Assembly (NCBI GenBank): GCA_003222195.1
Contig: QHVB01000030.1
Span: forward strand, 62,001 to 126,000
Length of the DNA: 64,000 nucleotides
Direction: 5' to 3'
From: Gemmatimonadota bacterium
GTDB taxonomy: Bacteria; Gemmatimonadota; Gemmatimonadetes; Gemmatimonadales; GWC2-71-9
Part shown: positions 26,908 through 35,376 of the stretch, one piece after another
Layout of the letters: each line of letters starts with the position of its first letter
Numbering within the stretch: position 1 is the first letter of the stretch
Notes under the pieces: model-generated
Told to the model about the DNA's origin: nothing
The model's input: only the letters and a program-made list of their open reading frames with translations
Database searches by the model: none
Translations under genes and position numbers: made by a program

Positions 26908-28050
26908 ATGCCAATCAACCTCCGCGCGCTCCTCGAGGAGATGATCGAGAGGGACGCTTCCGACCTCCACCTGGTCGCGGGCGAGCGGCCGAAGATGCGG
27001 GTGGACGGCGACATCGTGAACTCCTCGAGCGAAGAAGTCATGACGCCCAAGGACACGCTGTCGCTCGCCTACTCCGTGCTGACCGAGAATCAGAAGAAGC
27101 GCTTCGAGACGGAGAGCGAGCTCGACTTCTCCTTCGGCATCCAGAATCTGGCGCGCTTCCGCGGCAACGTCTTCAAGCAGCGCGGCTGCGTCTCCGTGGT
27201 GATCCGGCAGATCCCGTTCAGCGTGAAGACGTTCCAGGAGCTTGGCCTTCCCGGGGTCGTGGCGCAGCTGGCCGACCGGCCGCGCGGCCTCGTGCTCGTC
27301 ACGGGTCCCACCGGCTCGGGCAAGAGCACGACCCTCGCCGCGATGATCGACAAGATCAACAAGGAGCTGAAAGGCCACATCATCACGGTGGAGGACCCGA
27401 TCGAATTCATCCACCGCCACCAGGCGTGCATCGTCAACCAGCGCGAAGTAGGGACGGATACCAACAGCTTCCAGGCCGCGCTCAAGTACGCGCTGCGCCA
27501 GGACCCCGACGTCGTGCTGATCGGCGAAATGCGCGATCTGGAGACGATTCAGGCGGCGCTCACGATCGCGGAGACGGGGCACCTCGCCTTCGCGACGCTG
27601 CACACCAATTCGGCCGCCGAGTCGATCAACCGCATTATCGACGTGTTTCCGTCCCACCAGCAGTCCCAGGTCCGGGCGCAGCTCGCGTTCGTGCTCGAGG
27701 GGGTGGTGACGCAAACACTGCTGCAGCGGGCCAAGGGTCGCGGCCGCGTCATGGCCGCCGAAATCATGATCTGCACGCCCGCCATTCGCGCCCTGATCCG
27801 CGACGACAAGGTCCACCAGATCGAGTCGTCGATGCAGGCGGGCAAGAAGTTCGGCATGCAGACGCTGAACGATGCGCTCTACCAGCTCTACATGAGCCGT
27901 GAGGTCAGTAAAGAGGAATGCCTGCGGGTGACATCGAAGCCCAACGATTTCCTGCGGTCCATCGGCGAAACGCCGCCTGAGGACGAGAAGCCTGCTGGTG
28001 CGCCCGCGCAGGCCCCCGCCGGACCACCTAAAGTGGCCATACGCCGCTAA
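26908..28050 (+). CDS. pilT: Type IV pilus retraction ATPase PilT
   Basis: A 380-aa hexameric ATPase. The N-terminal PAS-like domain contains RDASDLHLVAGERPKMRVDG; Walker A is VTGPTGSGKSTTLA near residue 132; the Asp and His boxes follow (ITVEDPIEFIH, LIGEMRDLET, GHLAFATLHTNSA). The PilT-specific AIRALIRDDK motif is near residue 292. It depolymerises pili for twitching motility and DNA uptake. It is 12 bp after pilB with a GGAGAGG ribosome site. A Pro/Ala-rich tail of about 25 residues is added at the C-terminus. Confidence 0.95.
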   Translation: MPINLRALLEEMIERDASDLHLVAGERPKMRVDGDIVNSSSEEVMTPKDTLSLAYSVLTENQKKRFETESELDFSFGIQNLARFRGNVFKQRGCVSVVIRQIPFSVKTFQELGLPGVVAQLADRPRGLVLVTGPTGSGKSTTLAAMIDKINKELKGHIITVEDPIEFIHRHQACIVNQREVGTDTNSFQAALKYALRQDPDVVLIGEMRDLETIQAALTIAETGHLAFATLHTNSAAESINRIIDVFPSHQQSQVRAQLAFVLEGVVTQTLLQRAKGRGRVMAAEIMICTPAIRALIRDDKVHQIESSMQAGKKFGMQTLNDALYQLYMSREVSKEECLRVTSKPNDFLRSIGETPPEDEKPAGAPAQAPAGPPKVAIRR

Positions 28051-28073
28051 GGCGAAGGCACGGGAGCTGAGCT

Positions 28074-29282
28074 ATGCCGGTCTTTGAATACACCGCGCGC
28101 AACCTGAAGGGCGATCTCGTTCGCGACAAGATCGATCTCGCGTCGCGCGACGACGTCATCGCCCATCTGCGCAAGAACCGCATGGTCGTCGTGCAGATCC
28201 GCGAGGCCAAGGGAGGAGGCGTCAACCTCGCGGCCTTCTTCAAGGCGGGCGTGAAGACGCGCGACGTCGTGATCTTCACGCGCCAGTTCTCCACCATGAT
28301 CAACTCCGGCCTGCCGCTGGTGCAGGCGCTCGACATCCTGTCGCAGCAGACCGAGAACAAGGTGCTGGCCGATATCACCCGCGCGGTCGTGTACGACGTG
28401 GAAAGCGGCCACACCCTCGCCGATGCGCTGCGCAAGCACCCCAAAGCGTTCAGCGATCTGTACGTGAACATGGTGGCGGCCGGTGAGGCGGGCGGTATTC
28501 TCGACACCATCCTGCTGCGCCTGGCGACGTTCCTGGAGAAGAATGACTCCATCATCCGCAAGGTGAAGGGCGCGATGATCTACCCGGCCGTGATCTTCTC
28601 GGTCGCCGGTATCGCCGTGGCCGTGCTGCTCATCTTCGTGATTCCGACGTTCCAGAGCATGTTCGCGTCGGTGAACCTCGCGCTGCCGCTGCCGACGCGC
28701 ATCGTGATCGGCGCGAGCAACGTCCTCAAGAACTTCTGGTGGGCGATCATCGGCGTCGGCGTCTTCGCTGTCGTGGCCCTGAATCGCTACAACAAGACGA
28801 CGGCCGGGAAGCTGCAGATCGACAAGCTGCTGCTCAGCCTCCCGGTGCTCGGCGACCTGCTGCGCAAGTCTGCGGTGTCGCGCTTTACCCGCACCCTCGG
28901 CACGCTGATCTCGTCGGGTGTGTCGATTCTCGACGGCCTCGAAATCACCGCCCGCACCGCCGGCAACATGGTCATCCACAACGCCGTGATGGAATCGCGC
29001 GCCTCGATTGCGGGCGGTGAGACGATCGCGGCGCCGCTGCAGAAGTCGAAAGTCTTTCCGCCGATGGTGATTTCGATGATCGCCGTCGGGGAACAGACGG
29101 GTGGGTTGGACGAGATGCTCACCAAAATCGCCGACTTCTACGACGACGAGGTCGACGCCGCCGTCAGCGCGCTGCTCTCGCTGCTCGAGCCGATCATGAT
29201 CGTGGTGCTGGGTGTGATCGTCGGCGGCATGGTCGTGGCGATGTACCTGCCGATCTTCGATATGGTGAACGCGGTCCAATAA
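28074..29282 (+). CDS. pilC: Type IV pilus inner-membrane platform protein PilC
   Basis: A 402-aa protein with two copies of the T2SSF domain: the first begins FTRQFSTMINSGLPLVQALD and the second FTRTLGTLISSGVSILDGLE. Membrane helices are near MIYPAVIFSVAGIAVAVLLI, NFWWAIIGVGVFAVVAL and the C-terminal PIMIVVLGVIVGGMVVAMYL. It is the rotor or platform on which PilB and PilT act. It lies 23 bp after pilT and is followed by a hairpin terminator, so pilB-pilT-pilC is likely one transcript. Confidence 0.95.
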   Translation: MPVFEYTARNLKGDLVRDKIDLASRDDVIAHLRKNRMVVVQIREAKGGGVNLAAFFKAGVKTRDVVIFTRQFSTMINSGLPLVQALDILSQQTENKVLADITRAVVYDVESGHTLADALRKHPKAFSDLYVNMVAAGEAGGILDTILLRLATFLEKNDSIIRKVKGAMIYPAVIFSVAGIAVAVLLIFVIPTFQSMFASVNLALPLPTRIVIGASNVLKNFWWAIIGVGVFAVVALNRYNKTTAGKLQIDKLLLSLPVLGDLLRKSAVSRFTRTLGTLISSGVSILDGLEITARTAGNMVIHNAVMESRASIAGGETIAAPLQKSKVFPPMVISMIAVGEQTGGLDEMLTKIADFYDDEVDAAVSALLSLLEPIMIVVLGVIVGGMVVAMYLPIFDMVNAVQ

Positions 29283-29377
29283 GGGGCTCGGGACTCGGGC
29301 TTAGGGGCTAGGGGGGCGACCTCCTGGCCCCTTCGTTTTTCCGAAGCCCAAGACCCGAGTCCCGAGTCCCGTGACTC
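29283..29377. repeat. Heptamer-period inverted repeat E (pilC-pilS gap)
   Basis: Left arm 29283-29317 (consensus GGGNCTN) and right arm 29343-29377 (consensus GAGTCCC), each five units and mutually complementary, flanking the terminator. Confidence 0.85.
29302..29340 (+). terminator. Terminator after pilC, embedded in a heptamer repeat
   Basis: AGGGGCTAGG pairs with CCTGGCCCCT and is followed by TCGTTTTT. The hairpin sits between the two arms of a 7-bp-period repeat (29283-29317 and 29343-29377) that are themselves mutually complementary, giving a longer cruciform-like structure. Confidence 0.7.
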
Positions 29378-29383
29378 AAATCC

Positions 29384-29412
29384 TTGCATTTTGCGACACC
29401 GACCCCAATAAT
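29384..29412 (+). promoter_or_regulatory. Possible promoter of pilS-pilR
   Basis: TTGCAT (29384-29389), 17 bp, then AATAAT (29407-29412), 8 bp before the pilS ATG. This would give a leaderless pilS mRNA; the gene has no ribosome site, only a run of C. Confidence 0.4.
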
Positions 29413-29420
29413 GCCCCCCC

Positions 29421-31076
29421 ATGCGTTGGCTAGGCGTCAAATCGTCGGTCATCCCAACCACGCGCGAGCTCCTCCGCCTCGTCTACGTCGGGCGGATGTG
29501 CCTGGCGATCGCCATCTATGTGACGACCGCATTGAAGGTCCGGGTGGCGGCCCCGCTCGACATCCTGGCTACGTCGCTCATGCTCGTCACGGCCGCCGCC
29601 GTGACGATCGCCTCCTACTGGCATACGCATTTCCGACAGAAGATCCCCGGTCCAACGTTCCTCTATCTCCAGGCGCTTTTCGACGTTTTGCTGATCACGG
29701 CCGTCGTCCACATGACGGGTGGGGCCGAGAGCGACTTCGCGAGCCTGTACGTCATCCTGGTCGCGGTCACGGCGTTGCTCATGCCGCCGGCCAACGCCGG
29801 GCTGGTTACGCTGTTTGCCGGACTCGTCTACTTCGCCGACGTCTTCTGGGGTCACGGGGCGGCGGTCGCCGCCGGCGTCTGGATCCAGCTGGTCGTGTTT
29901 GGCCTCGTGGCGGCGGTGATGGCGTACGTGGCCAGCCGCGTGAACGTGATGGGCGCCGAGCGCGAAGCCCTCGCCGCGGAGGTGCGCCAGGTCCAGCTGG
30001 AAGCCGATGACGTGCTGCGCAACATCCGGACGGGCGTGATCACGGTGGACGCCGACGGGCGGCTGCTCTACGCGAATCCCGCGTCCGAAGACATCCTCGG
30101 GTTCAAGGCGCGCGAATGGCTGGGCCGCGCCGTCATGCCCGAATTCGCCCGGTCGGCTCCGGAATTCTGGGCGGCGGTCACGTCGACCGCGCGCCGCGGC
30201 GTGCGCCTGATGCGAGTCGAGGCGACGGTCCATCGCCCCGATCGCAGCTTTCCCATCGGCGTCACGACCACGACCCTCGACGGGCCCGTCGGCGCGCGGC
30301 CCCGCGTCTCGGCGATCTTCACCGATATCTCCGACTCCAAGCGCCTGGAGGAGCTGCACCTGCGCGCCGAGCGGCTCGAGGCGGTTGCCGAGCTGTCGTC
30401 GAGCCTCGCGCACGAGATCAAGAATCCGCTGGCATCCATTCGCAGCTCCGTGGAGCAGCTGGGTCGCTCGTCGCGCGCCAATCCGGACGAAAAATTCCTT
30501 GCCAATCTGATCGTGCGGGAGAGCGACCGCCTGTCGCGGCTGCTCTCGGAGTTCCTCGACTTCTCGCGCGTGCGAGTGACGGAATGCCGGCCGATGGATC
30601 TGCATCAGGTGGCCCAAGCGGCGATCCGCCTGGTTCGCCAGCACCCCGATTGCGTGGCCGGAGTGAAGATCACCCTCGAGGGTGGACCGACGCCGATGGA
30701 AGGCGACGAGGATCTGCTGCATCGCGTGGTCTCGAACCTCGTCCTCAACGCCGTCCAGGCGGCCGGCTCCAGCGCCGCGGTCAAGGTGCGTACGGGACGG
30801 GCGCCGGCAAATGAGCTGCCCGGAGGGGCGGGCATCGATAACCCGGTGGCGTTGCGCGTAAGCGATAACGGCCCCGGCATCCCGGCAGATCTGCAGGAGC
30901 GCCTGTTCGAGCCCTTCGCCACCGGACGGGTCGGCGGTACGGGGCTCGGACTCGCCATAGTGCAGCGCGCGGTCGAAGCGCACCGTGGGCTCGTGCTGGT
31001 GGATACGAAAGCCGGTGGAGGAACGACGTTCACCATCTACTTCCCGGCTGCTCGTCGGAAGGAGGAAGCCGCGTAA
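29421..31076 (+). CDS. pilS: Sensor histidine kinase PilS
   Basis: A 551-aa kinase. About five or six membrane helices occupy the first 170 residues, then a PAS domain (about 190-300), a HisKA dimerisation domain with the phospho-acceptor in SSLAHEIKNPLASIRSS (near His331), and a HATPase domain with ISDN-type boxes (LRVSDNGPGIPADLQERLFE and GTGLGLAIVQRAVEAH). The architecture and position (pilC-pilS-pilR) match PilS, which senses pilin in the inner membrane and phosphorylates PilR to control sigma-54 pilin promoters. The stop overlaps the pilR ATG by one base (TAATG). Confidence 0.88.
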   Translation: MRWLGVKSSVIPTTRELLRLVYVGRMCLAIAIYVTTALKVRVAAPLDILATSLMLVTAAAVTIASYWHTHFRQKIPGPTFLYLQALFDVLLITAVVHMTGGAESDFASLYVILVAVTALLMPPANAGLVTLFAGLVYFADVFWGHGAAVAAGVWIQLVVFGLVAAVMAYVASRVNVMGAEREALAAEVRQVQLEADDVLRNIRTGVITVDADGRLLYANPASEDILGFKAREWLGRAVMPEFARSAPEFWAAVTSTARRGVRLMRVEATVHRPDRSFPIGVTTTTLDGPVGARPRVSAIFTDISDSKRLEELHLRAERLEAVAELSSSLAHEIKNPLASIRSSVEQLGRSSRANPDEKFLANLIVRESDRLSRLLSEFLDFSRVRVTECRPMDLHQVAQAAIRLVRQHPDCVAGVKITLEGGPTPMEGDEDLLHRVVSNLVLNAVQAAGSSAAVKVRTGRAPANELPGGAGIDNPVALRVSDNGPGIPADLQERLFEPFATGRVGGTGLGLAIVQRAVEAHRGLVLVDTKAGGGTTFTIYFPAARRKEEAA

Positions 31077-32482
31077 TGGCCGCGAACGCTCCGTCTATCC
31101 TCGTCATCGATGACGAGCAAGGCATCCTGGAAACCCTTCGCATCCTGCTCAAGAACGAGGGCTTCGATGTCACGATCGCGCAGGGCGGGAAGGCGGGCCT
31201 CGAGCAGCTCAAGAACTCGGCCCCGGATATCGTCTTGACCGACGTCAAGATGCCGGGCGTCACCGGAATCGAGATCTTGTCGGCGGTCCGTGGGCAGGAC
31301 CCCGAGACCCCGGTCATCCTGATGACCGCGCAGGCATCGCTCCAGACCGCCATTCAAGCCGTGAACGAGGGCGCTTTCTACTATATACAGAAGCCGTTCT
31401 CGAACGACGACATGGTGGCGATCTGCCGCCGTGCCGCCGAGCACCGGCGCCTGCGGGCGGAGAACAAGCAACTCAAGCAGGAAATCCGTCGCCGCGAGCG
31501 CTCCGGCCAGGTCAAACCACTCGGCAAATCCCGATTGTTCAGCGACGTGATGCGGCTCGCCGAGCAGGTGGCGCCCACGGAAAGCACCGTGCTCATTCAG
31601 GGAGAGTCGGGCACCGGTAAGGAAGTGATAGCCCGCTACCTCCACGAGCTCTCGGCCCGTGCCGAGGGTCTATTCCTCTCGCTCAACTGCGGCGCGCTGC
31701 CCGAAAGCCTGCTCGAGTCGGAGCTGTTCGGGCACGTGAAGGGGTCGTTCACTGGCGCGGTGCGCGATAAGCAGGGACTGTTTGCCGCCGCGCGCGGCGG
31801 CACGTTCTTCCTGGACGAGATCGGCGAGATGTCGCCCGCCACGCAGGTCAAGTTGCTGCGCGTGCTCCAGGAACGTGAAGCCATACCCGTCGGCGGCACG
31901 GAGGCGATCCCGGTGGATGTGCGGGTCGTGGCCGCGACCAATCGCGACCTGGAAGAAGAAATCAAGCGCGGGCGCTTCCGCACCGACCTCTACTACCGGC
32001 TGAACGTCATCAACATCCATCTTCCTCCGCTGCGCGATCGCCGCGAAGACATTCCCATCTTCGTGAAAGAGTTCCTTGTACACATCGCCGGCGAGCGCGG
32101 GGAGGCGCCGAAGGCCCTGGCGCCCGAGGCGGAAGAGGTGATCATGTCGTACGACTGGCCCGGCAACGTGCGCGAGCTCGAGAACGCGCTGGAGCGCGCC
32201 GTCACCCTGACCAAGGGCGACGTCATCCCGCGCTCGGCGATTCCGGACCGGATCAGCGAGCGCAAGGCGGAGCCGCTCGTCACCGAGCGCGCGCACCAGA
32301 ACCCGTCACTCGACGTGATCGAGCAGGCGTACATCACGTGGGTCCTGCAAAGCGAAGGGGGCAACAAGACCCGCGCGGCGGAGGTTCTCGGGATCGACCC
32401 GTCTACGCTGTACCGCAAGCTGAGTCGCTACGACGGCAGCGAGAAGAAGTCCGATTCCGAGCCCCCACCGCGAGCCGAGTGA
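31076..32482 (+). CDS. pilR: Sigma-54-dependent response regulator PilR
   Basis: A 468-aa NtrC-type activator. The receiver domain holds the phospho-Asp in [14 protein letters not shown] (near residue 55). The AAA+ domain has Walker A ([12 protein letters not shown], near 178) and [11 protein letters not shown]-terminal Fis-type helix-turn-helix is [20 protein letters not shown]. The sigma-54 contact loop reads GSFTGA, not the usual GAFTGA. Targets are probably the three sigma-54-type pilin promoters found at 38520-38533, 40106-40119 and 40794-40807. Confidence 0.9.
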   Translation: MAANAPSILVIDDEQGILETLRILLKNEGFDVTIAQGGKAGLEQLKNSAPDIVLTDVKMPGVTGIEILSAVRGQDPETPVILMTAQASLQTAIQAVNEGAFYYIQKPFSNDDMVAICRRAAEHRRLRAENKQLKQEIRRRERSGQVKPLGKSRLFSDVMRLAEQVAPTESTVLIQGESGTGKEVIARYLHELSARAEGLFLSLNCGALPESLLESELFGHVKGSFTGAVRDKQGLFAAARGGTFFLDEIGEMSPATQVKLLRVLQEREAIPVGGTEAIPVDVRVVAATNRDLEEEIKRGRFRTDLYYRLNVINIHLPPLRDRREDIPIFVKEFLVHIAGERGEAPKALAPEAEEVIMSYDWPGNVRELENALERAVTLTKGDVIPRSAIPDRISERKAEPLVTERAHQNPSLDVIEQAYITWVLQSEGGNKTRAAEVLGIDPSTLYRKLSRYDGSEKKSDSEPPPRAE

Positions 32483-32540
32483 TCGGGTTGGCGTCGAGAC
32501 GCTGGAGCAGCTCTCCGGCGCCACACGCTACAACCGCTGG

Positions 32541-33170
32541 ATGTTCGATCGCTTGCGCCGCTGGATCGGCCGGCGGGTGCTCGAGATCGGCTCAGGGATC
32601 GGCAATCTCTCGGCGTTCCTCGTCGAGCGCGAGCGCGTCGTGCTGACCGATACGCGCGAGGAGTACCTCAGCCGGCTGCGCGCGCGGTTCGCGGGTCGTC
32701 CCAACATCGCGGTGGCGCGCCTCTATCTGCCGAACGAGCACAATCTAGGCGTCGGGGAGCGCTTCGACACGGTCATCTGCCTCAACGTGCTCGAGCACGT
32801 GGCTGACCACAGTGGGTCGCTGGCGGCGATTCGCATGCTGCTCGCGCCGTCCGGCCGCCTCGTGCTGCTCGTCCCGGCGCTGCCAGCGTTGTTCGGCACC
32901 ATGGACCGGGCACTCGGCCATCACCGCCGTTATACCCGCACCGGTCTGCTCGAGCTGCTGCGCGCGACCGGATTTCGCGTCCCGCATATCGAGTACTTCA
33001 ACATCGCCGGGATTCCAGGCTGGTGGTGGGCCGGCAGGGTCCTGCGGCGCGAGACGATCCCCGTTGGCTCGCTCAAGCTGTACGACGCGCTCGTGCCGCT
33101 GTTCCGGTTGGAGCGCTTCCTCCCGTGGCGCGTCGGGCAATCGCTGATCGCGATCGGAGAAGCCGCGTAA
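32541..33170 (+). CDS. Class I SAM-dependent methyltransferase
   Basis: At least 209 aa. The SAM-binding [18 protein letters not shown] motif I and the acidic VVLTDT motif are clear, followed by [16 protein letters not shown] and a C-terminal [17 protein letters not shown] segment common in sugar or lipid methyltransferases near glycosyltransferases. The ATG at 32541 is the only canonical start, but family-like sequence (VGVETLEQLSGATRYNRW) is encoded in frame upstream with no ATG, GTG or TTG. A CTG at 32502 is the best candidate for a longer start. It ends with a TAATG overlap into the GT2 gene. Confidence 0.8.
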   Translation: MFDRLRRWIGRRVLEIGSGIGNLSAFLVERERVVLTDTREEYLSRLRARFAGRPNIAVARLYLPNEHNLGVGERFDTVICLNVLEHVADHSGSLAAIRMLLAPSGRLVLLVPALPALFGTMDRALGHHRRYTRTGLLELLRATGFRVPHIEYFNIAGIPGWWWAGRVLRRETIPVGSLKLYDALVPLFRLERFLPWRVGQSLIAIGEAA

Positions 33171-33895
33171 TGCGGCAAGAGCGCCGTTCTCCCAACATGT
33201 TGCTGTCGGTGATCGTGCCGGCATACAACGAGGTCGCGACCGTCGAGTTCGCGCTGCGCCGCATCCGTCAGGTCCCGCTGCGGCTGGAGATCATCGCCGT
33301 CAACGACGCCTCGACCGACGGGACCCGGGAAATCCTCGATGGGCTGGCCGAAACGGGGCTCGTGGATCGGGTGATTCATCACGCGCAGAACCGCGGCAAA
33401 GGCGCTGCGATCCGCACCGGCATCGCGGTCGCTACCGGCGACGCGATCGTCGTCCAGGATGCGGACCTGGAGTATGACCCGGCGGACCTGCCGGCGCTCC
33501 TGCTCCCGATTCGTGCTCGACAGGCGGATGCGGTCTATGGTTCGCGGTTCCAGGGCGGGCCGCACCGCGTTCTGTACTTCTGGCATTTCGTCGGCAACCG
33601 GGTCCTGACGCTACTGTCCAACATGTTCACCAACCTGAACCTGACGGACCTCGAGACATGCTATAAGCTCGTGCGCGCCGACCTGATGAAGAAACTGCCA
33701 CTGTCGTCCAATCGCTTCGGGTTCGAGGTTGAGATCACGGCGCGCCTCGCCCAGGCAAGCGCGCGCATCTGGGAGATCCCGATCTCCTACAGCGGCCGGA
33801 CGTACGCGGAAGGTAAGAAGATCACGTGGCGTGATGGACTCGCGGCTCTGTTCCACATCCTGCGCTACAACCTATTCGTCCCGCGTACGAAGTAA
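33170..33895 (+). CDS. Family 2 glycosyltransferase, polyprenyl-phosphate sugar synthase type
   Basis: A 241-aa GT-A enzyme. [19 protein letters not shown] opens the nucleotide-binding domain; VNDASTDGT and [14 protein letters not shown] supply the metal-binding acidic residues; GSRFQGG and [13 protein letters not shown] follow. This resembles dolichol-phosphate mannose/glucose synthases that load a sugar on a lipid carrier at the cytoplasmic face, here without C-terminal membrane helices. The three GT-C-like membrane proteins downstream could use the product. Start by TAATG overlap with the methyltransferase gene. Confidence 0.88.
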   Translation: MRQERRSPNMLLSVIVPAYNEVATVEFALRRIRQVPLRLEIIAVNDASTDGTREILDGLAETGLVDRVIHHAQNRGKGAAIRTGIAVATGDAIVVQDADLEYDPADLPALLLPIRARQADAVYGSRFQGGPHRVLYFWHFVGNRVLTLLSNMFTNLNLTDLETCYKLVRADLMKKLPLSSNRFGFEVEITARLAQASARIWEIPISYSGRTYAEGKKITWRDGLAALFHILRYNLFVPRTK

Positions 33896-33936
33896 GAGCG
33901 GGGCTCGTCACCGCGGCCGCGATACTGGCCGTCGGG

Positions 33937-35376
33937 TTGCTGGCGCTGAATCAGGCGCTCGTCGGTGTCTTTTACGACGATGGGTTGTACGCCGGCCTCG
34001 CGACCGCAGTCGCGACCGGCCACGGCTACGTGCATCCCAATCTTCCCGGGATGCCAGCCGGTGTGCATTTCCCGCCCTTCTACCCGGTGGTCCTCGCGCC
34101 TGTATTCGGCCTGCTGCCGGTTGCCGCCGCCGCCCTGGCCGCGAAAATCCTGAATGCCCTGCTCGCGGCGGCGGCGGCCGGGCTGATCGCGTGGCATGCG
34201 CTGCGATCCGAGATGCTGGGACCCGGGCTGCCGCGGTGGGTTGCGGCAGCGGTTGTGACGGCCGCCGCGATTGCGATTCCCGTCCTCGCCACGCAAACGG
34301 TGCTCTTTGCCGAGCCCCTGTTCGGGCTATTGCTGGCCATCGTGATCATCAAGATTGACTCGGTGTCCGCTGCGCGCGCCCCTTGGATCGCAGGAATCAT
34401 CGCCGCTCTCGCTCTGCTCACGCGCTCCATCGGCGTTGCCGTGATCGCGGGCGCCGTCTGTTTTCTGCTCGCGCGGCGCGCAGCGGTTCGCACATGGGGC
34501 GCCGCCCTGTTGGTTCCCCCAGTAGTCGCTGCGCTGGGGTGGGGCATCTGGGTTGCGACGCACGCCAGCCAGATAGATCCCGCGCTCGCGCTCGTGTATG
34601 GCACCTACGGCGCGCCACTCAAGGAGGCGGGCTTCTCCGCGGTCGCCGGCAACGTCCGCGATCTCTCGCGACCGCTCGAGGTGCTCGCGTTCGGCTGGAT
34701 CAACGTCCGCTGGCTCTATGTCCTGCTTGCTACGGTGGCGCTTGGCACCGGCCTGTACGGCCTCGTGCTACTGTCGCGTCGCTCGACGATCGGGTGGTCC
34801 CTCGTCTTCTATGGCGTCATCTTGACCGTCTGGCCGTACCCACCGGATCGGTTCATGTGGGTGGTCCTCCCCTGGCTCGCGCTGACGTGGACGGCGGGAG
34901 CCGTGGAGCTCTGGCGCCGCTGGCCGCGCGTCCGTGTGCCGGTCGGGCTGCTGGCCGCGCTGGTCGCCGGTGGTTACATCCGTTATGAGTTTCAAGGGTT
35001 CAGAGGCCGGTGGTGGGACACCCAGGCGCGCGCGATCTCGGCCAACTTCGCCGAGCTGCTGCCCGTCGTTCAGAACCTCCCGGACACTGCCGTCTTGGCG
35101 ACCGACGACGAGGCCCTCGTGTGGCTCTACACCAGGCGTCGCGCGGTCCCGCTCTATCTCGAGAGCTATCGCGGTCGCGACCTGATCCGGCCGACTCCAG
35201 CCGAGCATCGCGCCTACCTCGAGCGCATGGGTGTCACGCATGTCATGCTGGCCAGCGCGACCTCGCCAGCCGCCATCGAGCTGCGCAGTTTGCTCGGCGC
35301 CTATCCCTCGTGGCTCACCGCCATCTATCGCTGGTCCGACGGACGCTGGCTTTTTGCCGTCAACCGTGGACAGTAA
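33937..35376 (+). CDS. Polytopic membrane protein, ArnT/GT39-like glycosyltransferase
   Basis: At least 479 aa with about ten or more membrane helices. The first loop has FYDDGLYAGLATAVATGHGY and an HFPPFYP segment, as in GT-C family 39/ArnT-like enzymes where the acidic pair after helix 1 is catalytic; the C-terminus is a soluble periplasmic domain. The first canonical start is TTG 33937, but 15 in-frame codons upstream, directly after the GT2 stop, encode [15 protein letters not shown], which would complete helix 1. Either a non-canonical start is used or helix 1 is short. It overlaps the next gene by 11 bp. Confidence 0.72.
   Translation: MLALNQALVGVFYDDGLYAGLATAVATGHGYVHPNLPGMPAGVHFPPFYPVVLAPVFGLLPVAAAALAAKILNALLAAAAAGLIAWHALRSEMLGPGLPRWVAAAVVTAAAIAIPVLATQTVLFAEPLFGLLLAIVIIKIDSVSAARAPWIAGIIAALALLTRSIGVAVIAGAVCFLLARRAAVRTWGAALLVPPVVAALGWGIWVATHASQIDPALALVYGTYGAPLKEAGFSAVAGNVRDLSRPLEVLAFGWINVRWLYVLLATVALGTGLYGLVLLSRRSTIGWSLVFYGVILTVWPYPPDRFMWVVLPWLALTWTAGAVELWRRWPRVRVPVGLLAALVAGGYIRYEFQGFRGRWWDTQARAISANFAELLPVVQNLPDTAVLATDDEALVWLYTRRRAVPLYLESYRGRDLIRPTPAEHRAYLERMGVTHVMLASATSPAAIELRSLLGAYPSWLTAIYRWSDGRWLFAVNRGQ

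Noticed and set aside
28047..29279. 410-codon antisense frame over pilC, and similar long frames over pilS (29430-30983) and pilB/pilT (26203-27816)
   Set aside because: His/Asp/Arg-rich translations typical of the complement of high-GC coding sequence; the sense frames are unmistakable pilus genes.
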